DNA of 64,000 nucleotides from Pandoraea norimbergensis (GCF_001465545.3 NZ_CP013480.3:2170001-2234000); one strand, 5' to 3'. Counted from the stretch's first letter, positions 1 to 11,014 are shown. Made by a program: numbers and translations. Notes: generated by a model not told the origin, from the letters alone.

Positions 1-3000
1 TGCCTGTGTGGGCGATGTGCCGGCGTGGCGTGTTGTGGGCGGCCGGGGGCGTGGCCGCATACACGGTGGCTCATGCGGGATCGCCGATACTGGGCGCAGT
101 CGCCGCTGGGACATTGCAGGCCGCCGTGCTCGGCGAGGCGATCGGTCAATTGAGCCGTACCGGTGCCGATCCGGACGAGCGACGCAAATTCGTCGCGGCG
201 CTGGTGCTGGCATTGCCTTCGTTGGCCCGGGCGGATATCGACGCGTTGATGTCGCAGATTGACGGTGCCGACCCACGACTCGATTTCTTCCATCTGACCG
301 GCGCGATCCGCCGCCGACTCGACACGCGTCGTCCGGAGCAGACGCCGGCTGACGTGATCGCCAGACTGTCCTTGCGCGATTTCGAACGCGCAGCCCACGA
401 GAATAGGCGGCGCACGACGCCCCCCGAGCATTTTCGCAGTGAGCAGATATTGAGCGCACTGCTGGCGCTGGCGCATGCGAGCGGCGTACTGTCTCCTTGG
501 GGACGCGCATTGGAAATCTCCACAGAACCTTATGGCAAACGCGTCGCGACATGGAATGCGCAACTCGACGCGTGGGATCGGCAAGCGTTCGGTCTGAGCC
601 ACTCGGTCACGCCCGCTACCGCCTTGCCGCGCGCCCCCGTCAAATGTCCCGACGAGGCCGGCATCGTGTCGGCATCCGTCGTCCCGCCGGCAAATCAGAG
701 CCGAGTATCGGCACCCGATCCCCGGCCCGATTCGCCTGGGCGGGCTGCGCGCATGTGGCCACACGCTGAAGCGCGCCACGTGAACCTGGTCAGTGCCGGT
801 AACGCACGCAACGGCGAAGGGCATGGCCTGCTGCCGGGCGTCATGGCCGAGATGGATGATGTGATCGAGATGGTGAGCCGAGGCGATGCCCGGAAAATGT
901 CGGCCGACCCCAGCGATCCGCTGCTCGATAGCGGCGTGGCGATTGCCTCGTGGGGCGTGGGCGCCGCGGTAAGGGCCGGCGTGCAATCCCGTACCGTGCA
1001 TGTCGCCGGCATCGGATTGAGTGTGACGGCGACGCTTGTGGTCCTGCGTTACGTCTACGAATGGTGCAGGACGTGGCTCGGCAATGCGCCCGATATCGAA
1101 GCGCTGCCCGTCAGCGAAGCGCAAGCGGCCGGCCAGATCACGCTGTCGTCGTACGATCTGCGCAATCGCTTCGACCTGGAGCAGATACTCACGTTGACCG
1201 AATGGCTGGCGGTGAACAACAGCGACAGCGCGATTCGTCAAACGGCGGCGACATACATGGACACCCTGGTGACCAGTGTTCTCGCGCATCGCCTCAACCT
1301 GACCCGTGACGCCGCCGCGCTGTTTCCGGCGAATGCCAATATTTCCGTCACATTCCGGGAGGTGTCGTTTCTCTCCTTGGGCTACGCCACAGGCGGCGCG
1401 GCCGCCAGTCTGACCCGCCAGCAGAATTTCACGCTCCAGGAGATTGCCGTTGGCCGGCACTATCTGGATGAATTCATGAAGCTCGGTGGCGTCCGGCATG
1501 TCGTCTCCGTGCGCCCGGCGGACGACACGCCGAATGTCCGCAGGTTTCTCGAGAAGGTCAACACCGACGCGTTCCGGCAGGAACTTCACGATGCCGATGT
1601 CTTGCGGCTGGAGGTGTTGAGCCGGTCGCCTCAGGCGCTCTCCGCGTTCTCGCTCTATATCGGAACACGCATCTATGGGCTGCTGTGGCGGGCGCTGTCT
1701 GCCGAAGGCATCCCGGCGTGGGCCGCTTCACTCGGCGAGAGTGCGTTTCAACGGCGAGCGGGCGCGCCTCAACCCCGACTGGTGACGTTTCAGGGCAATG
1801 TCGTAGCCGGCATGCTCGCCTTGCGTAAGTCCGACGGCAATGCGGCCCTGCTGCTGTCGGTGCGGCACGGCGAGTGGCTATGGTGGCAACGCGAGACCGC
1901 CGCGCACGAGCCATTCCAGACGTTCATGAAGCGGCATCTGACACTACGGGAACAGACGCTGATCGATCGTCCCTTTCGAATAAACGCCCTTCAGTTTCAA
2001 TTCGCAGAGCCGTACGGGCCGGTGGACGTCGACCCGGCGGAATCGTTGCCGCGGACGCCGCGCACCTGGTACGAAACGATAGGGGCGCTCTTCGGCCGCG
2101 ATTTCGATTTCCGGGGTAATCAGACGCTGGAGTACGCCCTGTGGGACGCAGAAATTAGATCGTTGCGCGAGAACATGGACGTCACGATCGTGACGCACGA
2201 GTGGCGTGATCACCGCGACCGGACGGAGCTGGCACGCGCGATGCTGCAAGGGACGACAGGCACCCTGTTTCCCTTGTTGTTCGGCGCATTTCCGCTTGCC
2301 CCGTGGGTCGTGCCGACGGTTCTTGCCGGGGGGGCAGCGGCGGGCGCGGTCAATCTCGTGATGATCGTGAAAAGTGCGTCTCATGGCGATCTGGCGCGTT
2401 TGCGCCGCGCGCACCATGACTTCAAATTCGGTGCTGTGATGATGTTCATCCACGGGTTGCCGATCGGCACGCCGGTGGAGCGGGTGTGCCGGGCCGTATT
2501 CACCTACGTCGGTACGGCGTCCCGGGAACTCACCCGGCAGGCGGATGAGGTCATCAGAACATCGCTCATTGTCGAGTCCACCGAACTCGAATGGGTGGAA
2601 CGCGCCAGGGCGCTGGCGGTGCATGTGGCGGCCCACGGAGAGACAACGCAATTGAAGCAAGAGCGGCCGTGGGACACGATGGTCCGGTTGCGATCGGGGG
2701 GCGAGACTGCCATTTACAGGACGATGACGATCTCCGGCCGTGCCGCAAGCGGAGAAGCGCAGGCAGTGCTGGGAGGGTTCCCCCTCAGGGTAGAGACGCA
2801 GGACCAGCTCCTGCGTTTGCCGAAGGGCTACCTGTTCGCCATCGCGAATACGACGGGATCGATGTCCTTTACCGGTGTGACGTATGGCGGTGGCGTGGTT
2901 TTCGGCAAGTGCACCGACGCGGGCAATACCGCCGTTCGTCCGATATTCAGGCGCTTCGATTTTGGTACTGCCGATGCAATGACGTTTCTCGATGGCGGGT

Positions 3001-5357
3001 GCGTGGAATTCCGGGGCGTGCCCGTCGACGTTCTTATTGAGGAAACACTTCGGCAACGCCTGCCGCCACTGGCGTTGCCCGCGTTGGAAGCGATGCCGCC
3101 TCTGGGAGGGCGGTCTTGCCGGCCGATGACGGCGAGATCGGAGACGACGCAGTCGACGCCTCGTGCATCGGTGCCGCCACCGGACGACCCCGTAACGCAA
3201 AACCGGTCAATTGTTCTGACGCGTTGGTCCAATGAGTTCTCGCAAGACTGGCAACGCGGTGCGGTGTCGTACGAGACGTCCCGCCGTTGGGCCGACATCG
3301 TGAGCCGATGGCGAGCGAATTGCGACGATGCGAGCCGGCAACGACTGCCGGTCGGTGCTAAGGCGTTGACGGTCATCGACTATCGGGCGCATGCCACGAT
3401 GGCGGAGGCAGACTTGCTGCCGACGGTAAAGGCCATTCGGGATTCATGGTACATGCCCGAGTTCACCGAAGCCTTGGCGGACGTGATGGCCCGTGTGGAA
3501 AGTGGTTTGATGCTCTGGCACCTGCCGCGGGTGGCACCGAACTTTAAGGCGTTGATTCTGATGCGGTTGCAAGGTGAGCCCCTGTGCCTGGCTCACCTTG
3601 CGGAGGTCGATCCACCGGGCACTCACCCGCCCCATACTGCCGCGTTGGAAGGGGTCGTAGGGCTGCGTCGCGGTGAGTTCCATCTGATGTTTTCGCTACG
3701 CACAGGCGAGGTGCTGACATGGACGGGCAGCGCCAGGGTCAGAGGGCGGGGCGCGTTGCAGAACTTCATTGCGCGGCACCTGAGCGAGCGCGACGTTGCC
3801 GAGTATTCAGAAGTCCTGGCCGAGAGCGGCGGGTTGCATGTGGGCGAGAGCAAGATCCACGTCAGTCTTGTCGCCAGCCAGGACGCGCACACGACGCTCG
3901 CGCACGCCATGCGCGATTGGCTGCTCTCAGACGTGCCATGCCGCGCACGCACGCATGCCCGGGCGCGATGCGCACGCATCGAGAAAGACGACGACATGCT
4001 CTATCTCGTGGCCTACGCGGCGAATGTGTTGCCGCAATACCGCCGGGACGCACTAGTGAGCGCGGTGCAGCGAATCGTCGGCCCCGGCAGTGAACGGCGT
4101 ATTCGATTGCCGCAGCGTTACCGGGACGCCCCCGATGGCGTCGAGCCGCAGGTCAATCCCGACTTGCCGTTTGCGCACTTCCTCGGAGTGTCGATCCGGG
4201 ATTTCGCTGCCGACATTTTCGGGCCGGTCAATGGTACGGCAACCCCCGATCTGGCAAGCCAGCTGGCGGTGCGCTTCATGCAGACACGACTGCCGCATTA
4301 CGTCTCGCATGTGGCACATCGCGATGTGGCCCAGCTTGTCGGTTCAGGTGCGGGGAACGCGACCTTCGGCAACGCGTTGCTGGCCGCAAGCCGCCCGTTT
4401 TGTAGCGGGAGATTTGCTGCTGTGGCGAATGTTCTGCTCGATGATGTGCTGTCGGTTGCCGACAGGAAGGGCGAACTTGTCAACATCACCGATCTCGACG
4501 CGCTGATGGCCATTCCAGCCGGATACCGGGTGTTTCTTGCCGATCCGTCCGTTCTCCGGCGCGGACCGGACATCCTGTCCGATATGGTGAGCCTCGGCGC
4601 GGGGGCAATGGCGGCGTGGCGCCGCAGTGCGTTCCTTGATGTGCCGCCTCCGGTATATGACCGTGTCGATCTGACAACGCCAAACGAGCTGATGTCTTTC
4701 GTCAATGGCAGCTTTCAACTGGCGAGTGGCCGGGCCGTCGGTGTATGGGCTGAGAAGAACACGCCGGGCTTGTACGCCGACCCAAGGTTCCCCCGCGAGC
4801 GTGAAGGGGAGGTGGATGGGAGTGAACTGCTGGGCAATCTGACCCGGCTCACGTCGGTGAGCGATGCCTTGCGTCACGGGGTCAAACCGAATCTGACCTC
4901 ATTGCTGCCCGATGTCCGAGCGGTGATGGAACATCACTTCGCCACGGACATTCGGTACCGGCTTGTCCTGTCCTGGTCTGACCCTTTGCAACGCAAACCT
5001 CACACCAACATCGCATTGACCGGGGTGGCGGGGCGGCGCCTGCAACGCAGTCCGGCATCTTGCCGGGTGGTTGTGGATTTGTTTGCGATCTACGTGCTAG
5101 GTAGCCAATTCGGCGTGTCGAGCGTGGGGTATGTCGTCAGCGAAGCCGCGTGGCAGCGCGAATACCTGAAGTACGCCGGCGATCGTTGCATCAAGTACAT
5201 CGACTTCGACGATATGGCCGCAGCCGTCGCGGCAGCCGCGACCTACTGCGCCAGTCCCGGCGTGCAACCTGACGAACGTCAGTCGAGGGCGTTTCTTCTG
5301 CACGCCCCCAGATGGACGAATCCTTTACAACCGGGCTGGCATCAGCGCCAACAATGA
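1..5357 (+). CDS. Giant protein of unknown function, paralogue A (5' end outside window)
   Basis: I do not recognise this family. The frame is open from the window edge to a TGA at 5355. A GTG at 6 could start it, but alignment by eye with the next gene suggests about 190 N-terminal residues lie upstream, so it is probably truncated here. Over 1,780 residues are visible. Landmarks, counted from the GTG: FFHLTGAIRRRLD near 95; a hydrophobic hairpin around 751-787 (TLFPLLFGAFPL then a Gly/Ala-rich stretch); and two pairs of internal repeats. One repeat has the pattern LLLS/MFSL..GE..W...F..HL at about 613-650 and 1224-1262. The other has the pattern L..(L/I)P.GY followed by a Gly-rich turn at about 935 and 1499. 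There is no signal peptide or enzymatic motif I can name. Size and hairpin recall the DUF6543 dermonecrotic-toxin-like proteins of Pseudomonas, but that is only a guess. The stop overlaps the start of paralogue B, so the two are probably translated together. Confidence 0.75.
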   Translation, partial: PVWAMCRRGVLWAAGGVAAYTVAHAGSPILGAVAAGTLQAAVLGEAIGQLSRTGADPDERRKFVAALVLALPSLARADIDALMSQIDGADPRLDFFHLTGAIRRRLDTRRPEQTPADVIARLSLRDFERAAHENRRRTTPPEHFRSEQILSALLALAHASGVLSPWGRALEISTEPYGKRVATWNAQLDAWDRQAFGLSHSVTPATALPRAPVKCPDEAGIVSASVVPPANQSRVSAPDPRPDSPGRAARMWPHAEARHVNLVSAGNARNGEGHGLLPGVMAEMDDVIEMVSRGDARKMSADPSDPLLDSGVAIASWGVGAAVRAGVQSRTVHVAGIGLSVTATLVVLRYVYEWCRTWLGNAPDIEALPVSEAQAAGQITLSSYDLRNRFDLEQILTLTEWLAVNNSDSAIRQTAATYMDTLVTSVLAHRLNLTRDAAALFPANANISVTFREVSFLSLGYATGGAAASLTRQQNFTLQEIAVGRHYLDEFMKLGGVRHVVSVRPADDTPNVRRFLEKVNTDAFRQELHDADVLRLEVLSRSPQALSAFSLYIGTRIYGLLWRALSAEGIPAWAASLGESAFQRRAGAPQPRLVTFQGNVVAGMLALRKSDGNAALLLSVRHGEWLWWQRETAAHEPFQTFMKRHLTLREQTLIDRPFRINALQFQFAEPYGPVDVDPAESLPRTPRTWYETIGALFGRDFDFRGNQTLEYALWDAEIRSLRENMDVTIVTHEWRDHRDRTELARAMLQGTTGTLFPLLFGAFPLAPWVVPTVLAGGAAAGAVNLVMIVKSASHGDLARLRRAHHDFKFGAVMMFIHGLPIGTPVERVCRAVFTYVGTASRELTRQADEVIRTSLIVESTELEWVERARALAVHVAAHGETTQLKQERPWDTMVRLRSGGETAIYRTMTISGRAASGEAQAVLGGFPLRVETQDQLLRLPKGYLFAIANTTGSMSFTGVTYGGGVVFGKCTDAGNTAVRPIFRRFDFGTADAMTFLDGGCVEFRGVPVDVLIEETLRQRLPPLALPALEAMPPLGGRSCRPMTARSETTQSTPRASVPPPDDPVTQNRSIVLTRWSNEFSQDWQRGAVSYETSRRWADIVSRWRANCDDASRQRLPVGAKALTVIDYRAHATMAEADLLPTVKAIRDSWYMPEFTEALADVMARVESGLMLWHLPRVAPNFKALILMRLQGEPLCLAHLAEVDPPGTHPPHTAALEGVVGLRRGEFHLMFSLRTGEVLTWTGSARVRGRGALQNFIARHLSERDVAEYSEVLAESGGLHVGESKIHVSLVASQDAHTTLAHAMRDWLLSDVPCRARTHARARCARIEKDDDMLYLVAYAANVLPQYRRDALVSAVQRIVGPGSERRIRLPQRYRDAPDGVEPQVNPDLPFAHFLGVSIRDFAADIFGPVNGTATPDLASQLAVRFMQTRLPHYVSHVAHRDVAQLVGSGAGNATFGNALLAASRPFCSGRFAAVANVLLDDVLSVADRKGELVNITDLDALMAIPAGYRVFLADPSVLRRGPDILSDMVSLGAGAMAAWRRSAFLDVPPPVYDRVDLTTPNELMSFVNGSFQLASGRAVGVWAEKNTPGLYADPRFPREREGEVDGSELLGNLTRLTSVSDALRHGVKPNLTSLLPDVRAVMEHHFATDIRYRLVLSWSDPLQRKPHTNIALTGVAGRRLQRSPASCRVVVDLFAIYVLGSQFGVSSVGYVVSEAAWQREYLKYAGDRCIKYIDFDDMAAAVAAAATYCASPGVQPDERQSRAFLLHAPRWTNPLQPGWHQRQQ

Positions 5358-8300
5358 ACCCTACACGTATTGAAACGGGAGCCCCCGCGCTCTGGCAAAT
5401 GCAGGCGACGGAGGTGCCAGCCGATGCGGCTTCGCGTCTGCGTCAGCGCTGGGCCGCGCAGGCAAATCACATGGCGTTTTCGCCCGTGCACGGTATGGAA
5501 TGGCGGGCACAGGTCGTATTCCGACTGCTGGCACAACCCGAGCATTGGGGGGCGCTCGGGGCGATATTAGGTCCTCGGTTGCTGGCGGAGTGCGGCCGGT
5601 TTGGTGTTTCGGGCGTGTTGGAAATCCTCGACGCGTCGGGGGCGCAAAGGGAGCGTCTGGATATCGCCGCCCCGCGCGATGGTGCCGTGATTGCACTCGA
5701 CTCGCCCATACGGATCTGCCGCGACGGTGCACGCTTCGGCGTCTGGCGGGAGGGCGGCGTCGAATGGCCCGGCGAAGGGAAGTCTTACGGTGGTCTGTGT
5801 CACGCGTTGATGGCCGCTGTGTCGCGAGGCAGCGTGGATGACGTCAGCGATGAGTCTGTCAGACCGATGATCGAGTCGATACCGGCACTCGTCTGTGACG
5901 CACCAAATGCCGCCGCCATGCTCTGGCACGAGTTGATGGACAACGTTACCTGCACCGGTACCGACGGGGCGGAGCGGCCCAAATTCGCGGCGGCGCTGGC
6001 CCTGGCATTGCCGATGATGGGGCCGTCGGAAATCGAAACCTTGATGACGAAGCTGGAGGGGGCGGACGCCCGAATCGACTTCTTTCACCTGACTGGCGCG
6101 ATTCGCCGTCGGCTGGACGCGCGGCGCTCCGGTCAGACGGTGGCCGACGTGATCACCCGGTTCCGCATTCGGGACTTGGAACGGGCGGCGCGCGAGAACG
6201 CACGGCGAGAACCCGATCTTGCGTGCGGTAAGGCAGTGCTTGAAACGCTGCTAGAACTGGCGAGTCAATGCGGCGTGCTCGACCCTTGGCGCGGCACTCA
6301 GGAAGCCGCACGCCAAAGTCGACGCATCGAAGCATGGGACGACACGTTGTACGAGTGGGACCGGCAGACGTGGCGGCGTGCCGTAGCGACGCCGCCTGCA
6401 CCTGCGCCAGCACCATCGGCCCCGGCACGCCTCGGCCACGCCATTCCCTCCAAGGCACCGACAGATCAGGTGCCGTTTGCGGTACCCGGCACAGCGCATG
6501 CTAAACCGTGGCCGTTGAGCGTGATCAAGCCAGTCCGGCACGCCGCACGCAACGACTTGACGCCTGCCACGGCAGGGGGCGTGTTCGCGTTGCCAGCGCC
6601 TGCCGATCACGCTGCCGAAGCCGCGATCGATGCAGGCGCCCCCTTGCTGGGGGCAGGGACGTTGATTGCCTCATGGACATTGGGCCGGGCGCTGCGTGTC
6701 GGGATGAACGCTCGCACGGTGCAGACGGGGGGCGTAGCCTTCGGCGTTATGGGCGTGCTCGCGGTGGCCCGATATGCCTACGATTGCGCGAAGGCGTGGG
6801 TGGGACATGAAGCTAGCCACGTGTCCGCCCCCGATCATGCGCCTACGGCATTACCCGAGAGCGCCAGGCCGCCACGACAAACGCTGCGTGAGGCACTGGA
6901 CCTGAGTCAGCTGCTGACACTGGATGCCTGGATGACGTGGGATCACGCGGCAGAAACGTATGCCCGAGGCGTTAGCGCTTATACCGAATCGCTGATCCGC
7001 GAGGTGCTCGAGCAGCGTGGCACTGTGCCGTCGAACCTCACGGCGCTGTTGGAGCAGCGAGCGACGGTGACTTACCGGTCGGTGCCGTTTCTCGTGATGG
7101 GCAATGCGCATGGCGTGCCGTTCATGACCTACCCGGAGCGCGAGCAGATATCGCTGCGCGACATTGCACTTGGGTCCCACTACCAGAAAGAATCGCTGAA
7201 GCTCGGCGCGATCAAGGAGGTCAGGTCGGTGACGGCGAGCGACGGCAACCCGGACGTCATCCGTTTTCTGAGCGAGGTCGACAACGATGCCTTCCGGCAA
7301 GCCCTATACGACGAGGACATCGCACATCTGTCGCAGTTGGAACAGGCCACCGACGCGATCTCGGCATTCGGGCACTACGTCAACTCCCGGGCGTTTACTA
7401 CGATCTTGGAGGCGCGGTCGTCCAACAACACCCCCAAATGGGCAACCGACATCGTGAAGCAAGCGGCGGCCGAAGGGGAGCGAGGGAACAGCTTGCGGTT
7501 GTTGACGTTCCACAAAAAAGTGATGCCCGGCCTGCTGGCGGCGCGGCACAACAGCGGTGAAAGCGCCTTGCTGCTGTCGCTCAAGAGCGGCACTTGGTTC
7601 TGGTGGGATCGAACGGTGGAGCGAGGCTTACCCTTCCGGGAGTTCATGGCCAGTCACCTGTCGGCGCGCGATCTCGCCAAGCTGGACAGCCCGATACACA
7701 TCAGTGATATCCAGTTCCGAATTGGCCGGGATTTCAGCCCGTCGTCGATGCACGGGTGGGGGCCAAGGGCAGGTGGCCCGGTCGGACTGTGGTTTGCCGA
7801 TTCCGCGACCCGTCGAGAGATGTATGTGCCCGACTTCGAGTTTCATTCGAGCCAATCGATCAGGGACGAGTTGTGGCAGGCGGAAGTCCGCACGGTCCGC
7901 GAAAACATGGACATGCGCGTTGTCACTAAATCCTGGCGCGAGCGCCGTGACCGTACCGCCATACAGCACGCCATGCTGCAAGGTTCAGGCGTTTTCTTCC
8001 CATTGCTCTTCGGCGCGTTCCCCTTGTCGTTTTGGGTGTCCCCAGCCGCGTTTGGTGCTGGGGTGACGACGAGCTTCGCCAACCTGATGCTGATTTCGAC
8101 CGGAGCCGCGGATGTGGATCTGGAGGGTTTGCGCAAAGCGCAGCACGACATGAAATTGGGCACGCTGATGATGTTCGTGCACCTCTTGCCCGTCGGCGCA
8201 CCGGAGTGGCGGATCTTCAGGGCGGCGTTTGGATACACGCTGGCGGCATCGGGCAGTTTGCTGCGCAGGAGCCATGCCATTGTCGACGTCGTGCCGCCTC

Positions 8301-11014
8301 ACTTCATCGCCGAACGGCGTGCCATGGTGCAGAGCCTCGTCGGGATTGCAGACATGCATGTGCCGGACAACGCAACACCGAGTGAGGATCCCCCACGGCC
8401 GTGGGATGTCATCGCCCATGTGCGAGCGGCGTATACCGAGAGACGCGACACCGGTGAGCGTCGGACGGGGGGCATCAGCAACCGTAACGTCGCTCGTTTC
8501 CTGGGGCTGCGGCGCGCGCCGGTCACGACGCGCGATGAACTGTTGCGACTGCCCGAGGGTTACGCCCTCGCATTGGCGGACGAACTCGGCACCATGTTCT
8601 TCGCGGGGATGACCTGCGGCGGCGGCCGGGTGGTGGGCAGCAGCACCGATCCCGCCATCGTGGCGTTGCCGACCGATTTTTCCGTCGTCGATTTCGGCAG
8701 TACGCATGCCGGCGTCCTGACGTTTCATCAGAACGACAGCGTAGAGATCGCCGGCAATATGCTCTCGATGTTCATCGACGAAACGATTCGGGAGCGGGTG
8801 CCGGCGGTACCGATATTCGGGGCAGACCTTAGACGCCCCATGGCACCGCCAGCACCCGTGGACACGAATGCGACGTCGCCTGCACCGGTGACTATTCTGC
8901 AGCCGCCCGCCAATGTGACCGTGCCTGAAGCCTACGTGCCGTGGCGCGACATCGTGGACCAGTGGCGAGGCAATCGGTCCAGCGTGCCGTTGCGCACGAC
9001 GGACCGGATCGCGCCGTATAAGGTGCTTGAATTCCGGAACGTGATTTTCAGGCGCTGGAATAAAGCCGGATTCAAGGAGGCATTGTCCGATGTGCTCGCA
9101 CGCGTCGAGACAGGCGTGCTGCTTTGGCACCTGCCGTTTCTTGATACGCAGAGCCGGGCACTGGCACTACGACGTCTTCAGGGGGATGAGCCGCTTCGTA
9201 CGGCACGCTTGCATGACGCGACCCTGTATGGCGTGGTGGCGTTGAGTGGGGAGGAGAAACTGAGCGATGCAGAAGTATTGGACGGGACTCGCAACTACCT
9301 GCTGGTGTCGTTGATTACAGGCGACGTGCTCGGATGGAAGGGCAACCTGACGATCAAGGGGCAGCAAGCCTTGCAGGCATTCATCAGGCCGCATCTTAGC
9401 GAGCACGGGCTCTGGATGTACAAGAACTCGTTGAACGAAGATGGCGAGCTTCCCGGCGTGCCCACCGATGCCAGTCCTGATCCTCTGGCTGCCGTTGCGT
9501 TCATGAACCGTCTTGGCGGGCATGACGATATGGTGAGCGACCTGCACAATCGAATTTTCTGGGATCTGCACTGCCGGGCCAGCGACGTCGATGCCTGCAA
9601 GCAGGACCATCGCGCGCACGACATGCTATTTCTGGTGGGCTATGCCGCCAGTGTTTTATCGATGGACGACGCGCAAAAGCTGACACGTGCGGTGCGCGCG
9701 CTCCTGAGACCGAGAGCATCCGACAATCCGTTTGCGTCACCCCGCGAGGACACCAGTGCAGAGTCCGCGCACACCCGATGGACGGGGCCTGACCTCTCGC
9801 TGGCGCATTCCATTGGGCTCACGGCGCGCGAAGCGGCCGCCGCCAATGGTAAGTACCCGTTGGCCGACGAGACACCCGATGATGCGATGTTGCACGCGAT
9901 CAACCTTATCGACGCCCAATTGACGCCTTACACCACAGGCATTGCCCGTGGCGAGATGGCGGGGCTCGTCGAATGGGGGCTGAACAGCAGCACGTTCGGC
10001 AGGGCGCTGCTCAACGCGAGTTTTTATCTGGAGGGGGCAGACAGGTTTTCGGCGGTGATTGACACCATCGGAGACGCGATGCCGATTCGTGTCGACGGGT
10101 ACACGTCCGGGAGCTTCCGGCGCGGGCTGATTCAGATCACGGACGAGCGGTCGCTTGCCGCCGTCCCGTCGGGCTATCGCCTTTTTTTGACCAGCCCGCT
10201 GGAGGACCACTACGACGTGCATGTGTGGTACGAGATGTTCAGCCTCGGGCAGGGTGTCGTGGCGGGGTGGCCGAGAATCTTCGAAAATGGCGGCGTTCCC
10301 ACCCGTCTGGAGGAAATCAATCTGTTGAAAAACAACACGTTGATTACGTTTAGTCACGACGGCGTGAAATTGAACGACGGTTCGAGCGTCTCCTTGTGTG
10401 CGGAAGGACTCACGCCGGGTATTCATGCCGAGCCCCGTTGCTTGCCCGCGGGCAATGGCGCCGTGGATGGCGCGCTGCTGGAGCGGGAGATCGTGGCGCT
10501 GCCGTCCGTGCTTACCGCGATCCAGGGGTATTCGAATGGCGCCGATGTCGTGCTGCTGGAAGCGATTCATTCAGAGATGCGACGGTTCAACGTGACGAAC
10601 ATTCAGTACCGTGTCGTGCTCTCGTGGTTGCACGCCAACCAGTTCAAACCCGATTGGTTGCTTGCGCTGGTGGGCGATGCTGAAAAACCTCTCCGTCGAA
10701 GCGAGACGCCTTGCCGGCTCGTGGTCGACATTTTCGCGAGTCGCGCATTGCCCGAAACCCCTCATCCTCCCTATTTCGGCTATGTCGTGAGCGAAGCGCA
10801 GTGGCAAGCGGCGTATGCCGCGCGTGCGGGCAAGCGCCATATCAAGTACGTGGATTACCTCACGATTGAAGGTGCCTTGAACGCGGCGCCGACGTTTTCC
10901 GATACGCGGGGCGTGTTGCCGTTTGACTACCACGAGAATGCGCTGCTGCTGCACACGCCGCCATGGCCGAACTTTCCGCCGCCGGGGTGGCACCCGAGGG
11001 AGAGCTTCAGGTGA
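5354..11014 (+). CDS. Giant protein of unknown function, paralogue B
   Basis: Tandem paralogue of the preceding gene, about 1,886 residues. The frame is open from an ATG at 5312, but I chose the ATG at 5354 because it overlaps the upstream TGA as ATGA, the usual sign of translational coupling. It repeats paralogue A's order of landmarks: FFHLTGAIRRRLD; a W/F-rich repeat near 739-776 (GTWFWWD then FREFMASHLS) and again near 1314-1352 (GDVLGWKG then FIRPHLSEH); a hydrophobic hairpin near 878-915; PxGY/Gly-rich repeats near 1063 and 1599; and a conserved C-terminal block with YRVVLSW, GYVVSEAQW and IKYVDY. A Pro/Ala-rich linker (near 350) separates the N-terminal unit from the rest. No secretion signal is visible. 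It could be a large cytosolic or contact-delivered effector; that is inference. The next gene is convergent after 22 bp. Confidence 0.8.
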   Translation: MNPTRIETGAPALWQMQATEVPADAASRLRQRWAAQANHMAFSPVHGMEWRAQVVFRLLAQPEHWGALGAILGPRLLAECGRFGVSGVLEILDASGAQRERLDIAAPRDGAVIALDSPIRICRDGARFGVWREGGVEWPGEGKSYGGLCHALMAAVSRGSVDDVSDESVRPMIESIPALVCDAPNAAAMLWHELMDNVTCTGTDGAERPKFAAALALALPMMGPSEIETLMTKLEGADARIDFFHLTGAIRRRLDARRSGQTVADVITRFRIRDLERAARENARREPDLACGKAVLETLLELASQCGVLDPWRGTQEAARQSRRIEAWDDTLYEWDRQTWRRAVATPPAPAPAPSAPARLGHAIPSKAPTDQVPFAVPGTAHAKPWPLSVIKPVRHAARNDLTPATAGGVFALPAPADHAAEAAIDAGAPLLGAGTLIASWTLGRALRVGMNARTVQTGGVAFGVMGVLAVARYAYDCAKAWVGHEASHVSAPDHAPTALPESARPPRQTLREALDLSQLLTLDAWMTWDHAAETYARGVSAYTESLIREVLEQRGTVPSNLTALLEQRATVTYRSVPFLVMGNAHGVPFMTYPEREQISLRDIALGSHYQKESLKLGAIKEVRSVTASDGNPDVIRFLSEVDNDAFRQALYDEDIAHLSQLEQATDAISAFGHYVNSRAFTTILEARSSNNTPKWATDIVKQAAAEGERGNSLRLLTFHKKVMPGLLAARHNSGESALLLSLKSGTWFWWDRTVERGLPFREFMASHLSARDLAKLDSPIHISDIQFRIGRDFSPSSMHGWGPRAGGPVGLWFADSATRREMYVPDFEFHSSQSIRDELWQAEVRTVRENMDMRVVTKSWRERRDRTAIQHAMLQGSGVFFPLLFGAFPLSFWVSPAAFGAGVTTSFANLMLISTGAADVDLEGLRKAQHDMKLGTLMMFVHLLPVGAPEWRIFRAAFGYTLAASGSLLRRSHAIVDVVPPHFIAERRAMVQSLVGIADMHVPDNATPSEDPPRPWDVIAHVRAAYTERRDTGERRTGGISNRNVARFLGLRRAPVTTRDELLRLPEGYALALADELGTMFFAGMTCGGGRVVGSSTDPAIVALPTDFSVVDFGSTHAGVLTFHQNDSVEIAGNMLSMFIDETIRERVPAVPIFGADLRRPMAPPAPVDTNATSPAPVTILQPPANVTVPEAYVPWRDIVDQWRGNRSSVPLRTTDRIAPYKVLEFRNVIFRRWNKAGFKEALSDVLARVETGVLLWHLPFLDTQSRALALRRLQGDEPLRTARLHDATLYGVVALSGEEKLSDAEVLDGTRNYLLVSLITGDVLGWKGNLTIKGQQALQAFIRPHLSEHGLWMYKNSLNEDGELPGVPTDASPDPLAAVAFMNRLGGHDDMVSDLHNRIFWDLHCRASDVDACKQDHRAHDMLFLVGYAASVLSMDDAQKLTRAVRALLRPRASDNPFASPREDTSAESAHTRWTGPDLSLAHSIGLTAREAAAANGKYPLADETPDDAMLHAINLIDAQLTPYTTGIARGEMAGLVEWGLNSSTFGRALLNASFYLEGADRFSAVIDTIGDAMPIRVDGYTSGSFRRGLIQITDERSLAAVPSGYRLFLTSPLEDHYDVHVWYEMFSLGQGVVAGWPRIFENGGVPTRLEEINLLKNNTLITFSHDGVKLNDGSSVSLCAEGLTPGIHAEPRCLPAGNGAVDGALLEREIVALPSVLTAIQGYSNGADVVLLEAIHSEMRRFNVTNIQYRVVLSWLHANQFKPDWLLALVGDAEKPLRRSETPCRLVVDIFASRALPETPHPPYFGYVVSEAQWQAAYAARAGKRHIKYVDYLTIEGALNAAPTFSDTRGVLPFDYHENALLLHTPPWPNFPPPGWHPRESFR

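Noticed and set aside
1944..3200. Long minus-strand frame of 418 codons opposite giant paralogue A
   Set aside because: It is antisense to a clearly coding frame, Arg/His-rich as expected of a high-GC shadow, and has no ribosome-binding site or known motif.
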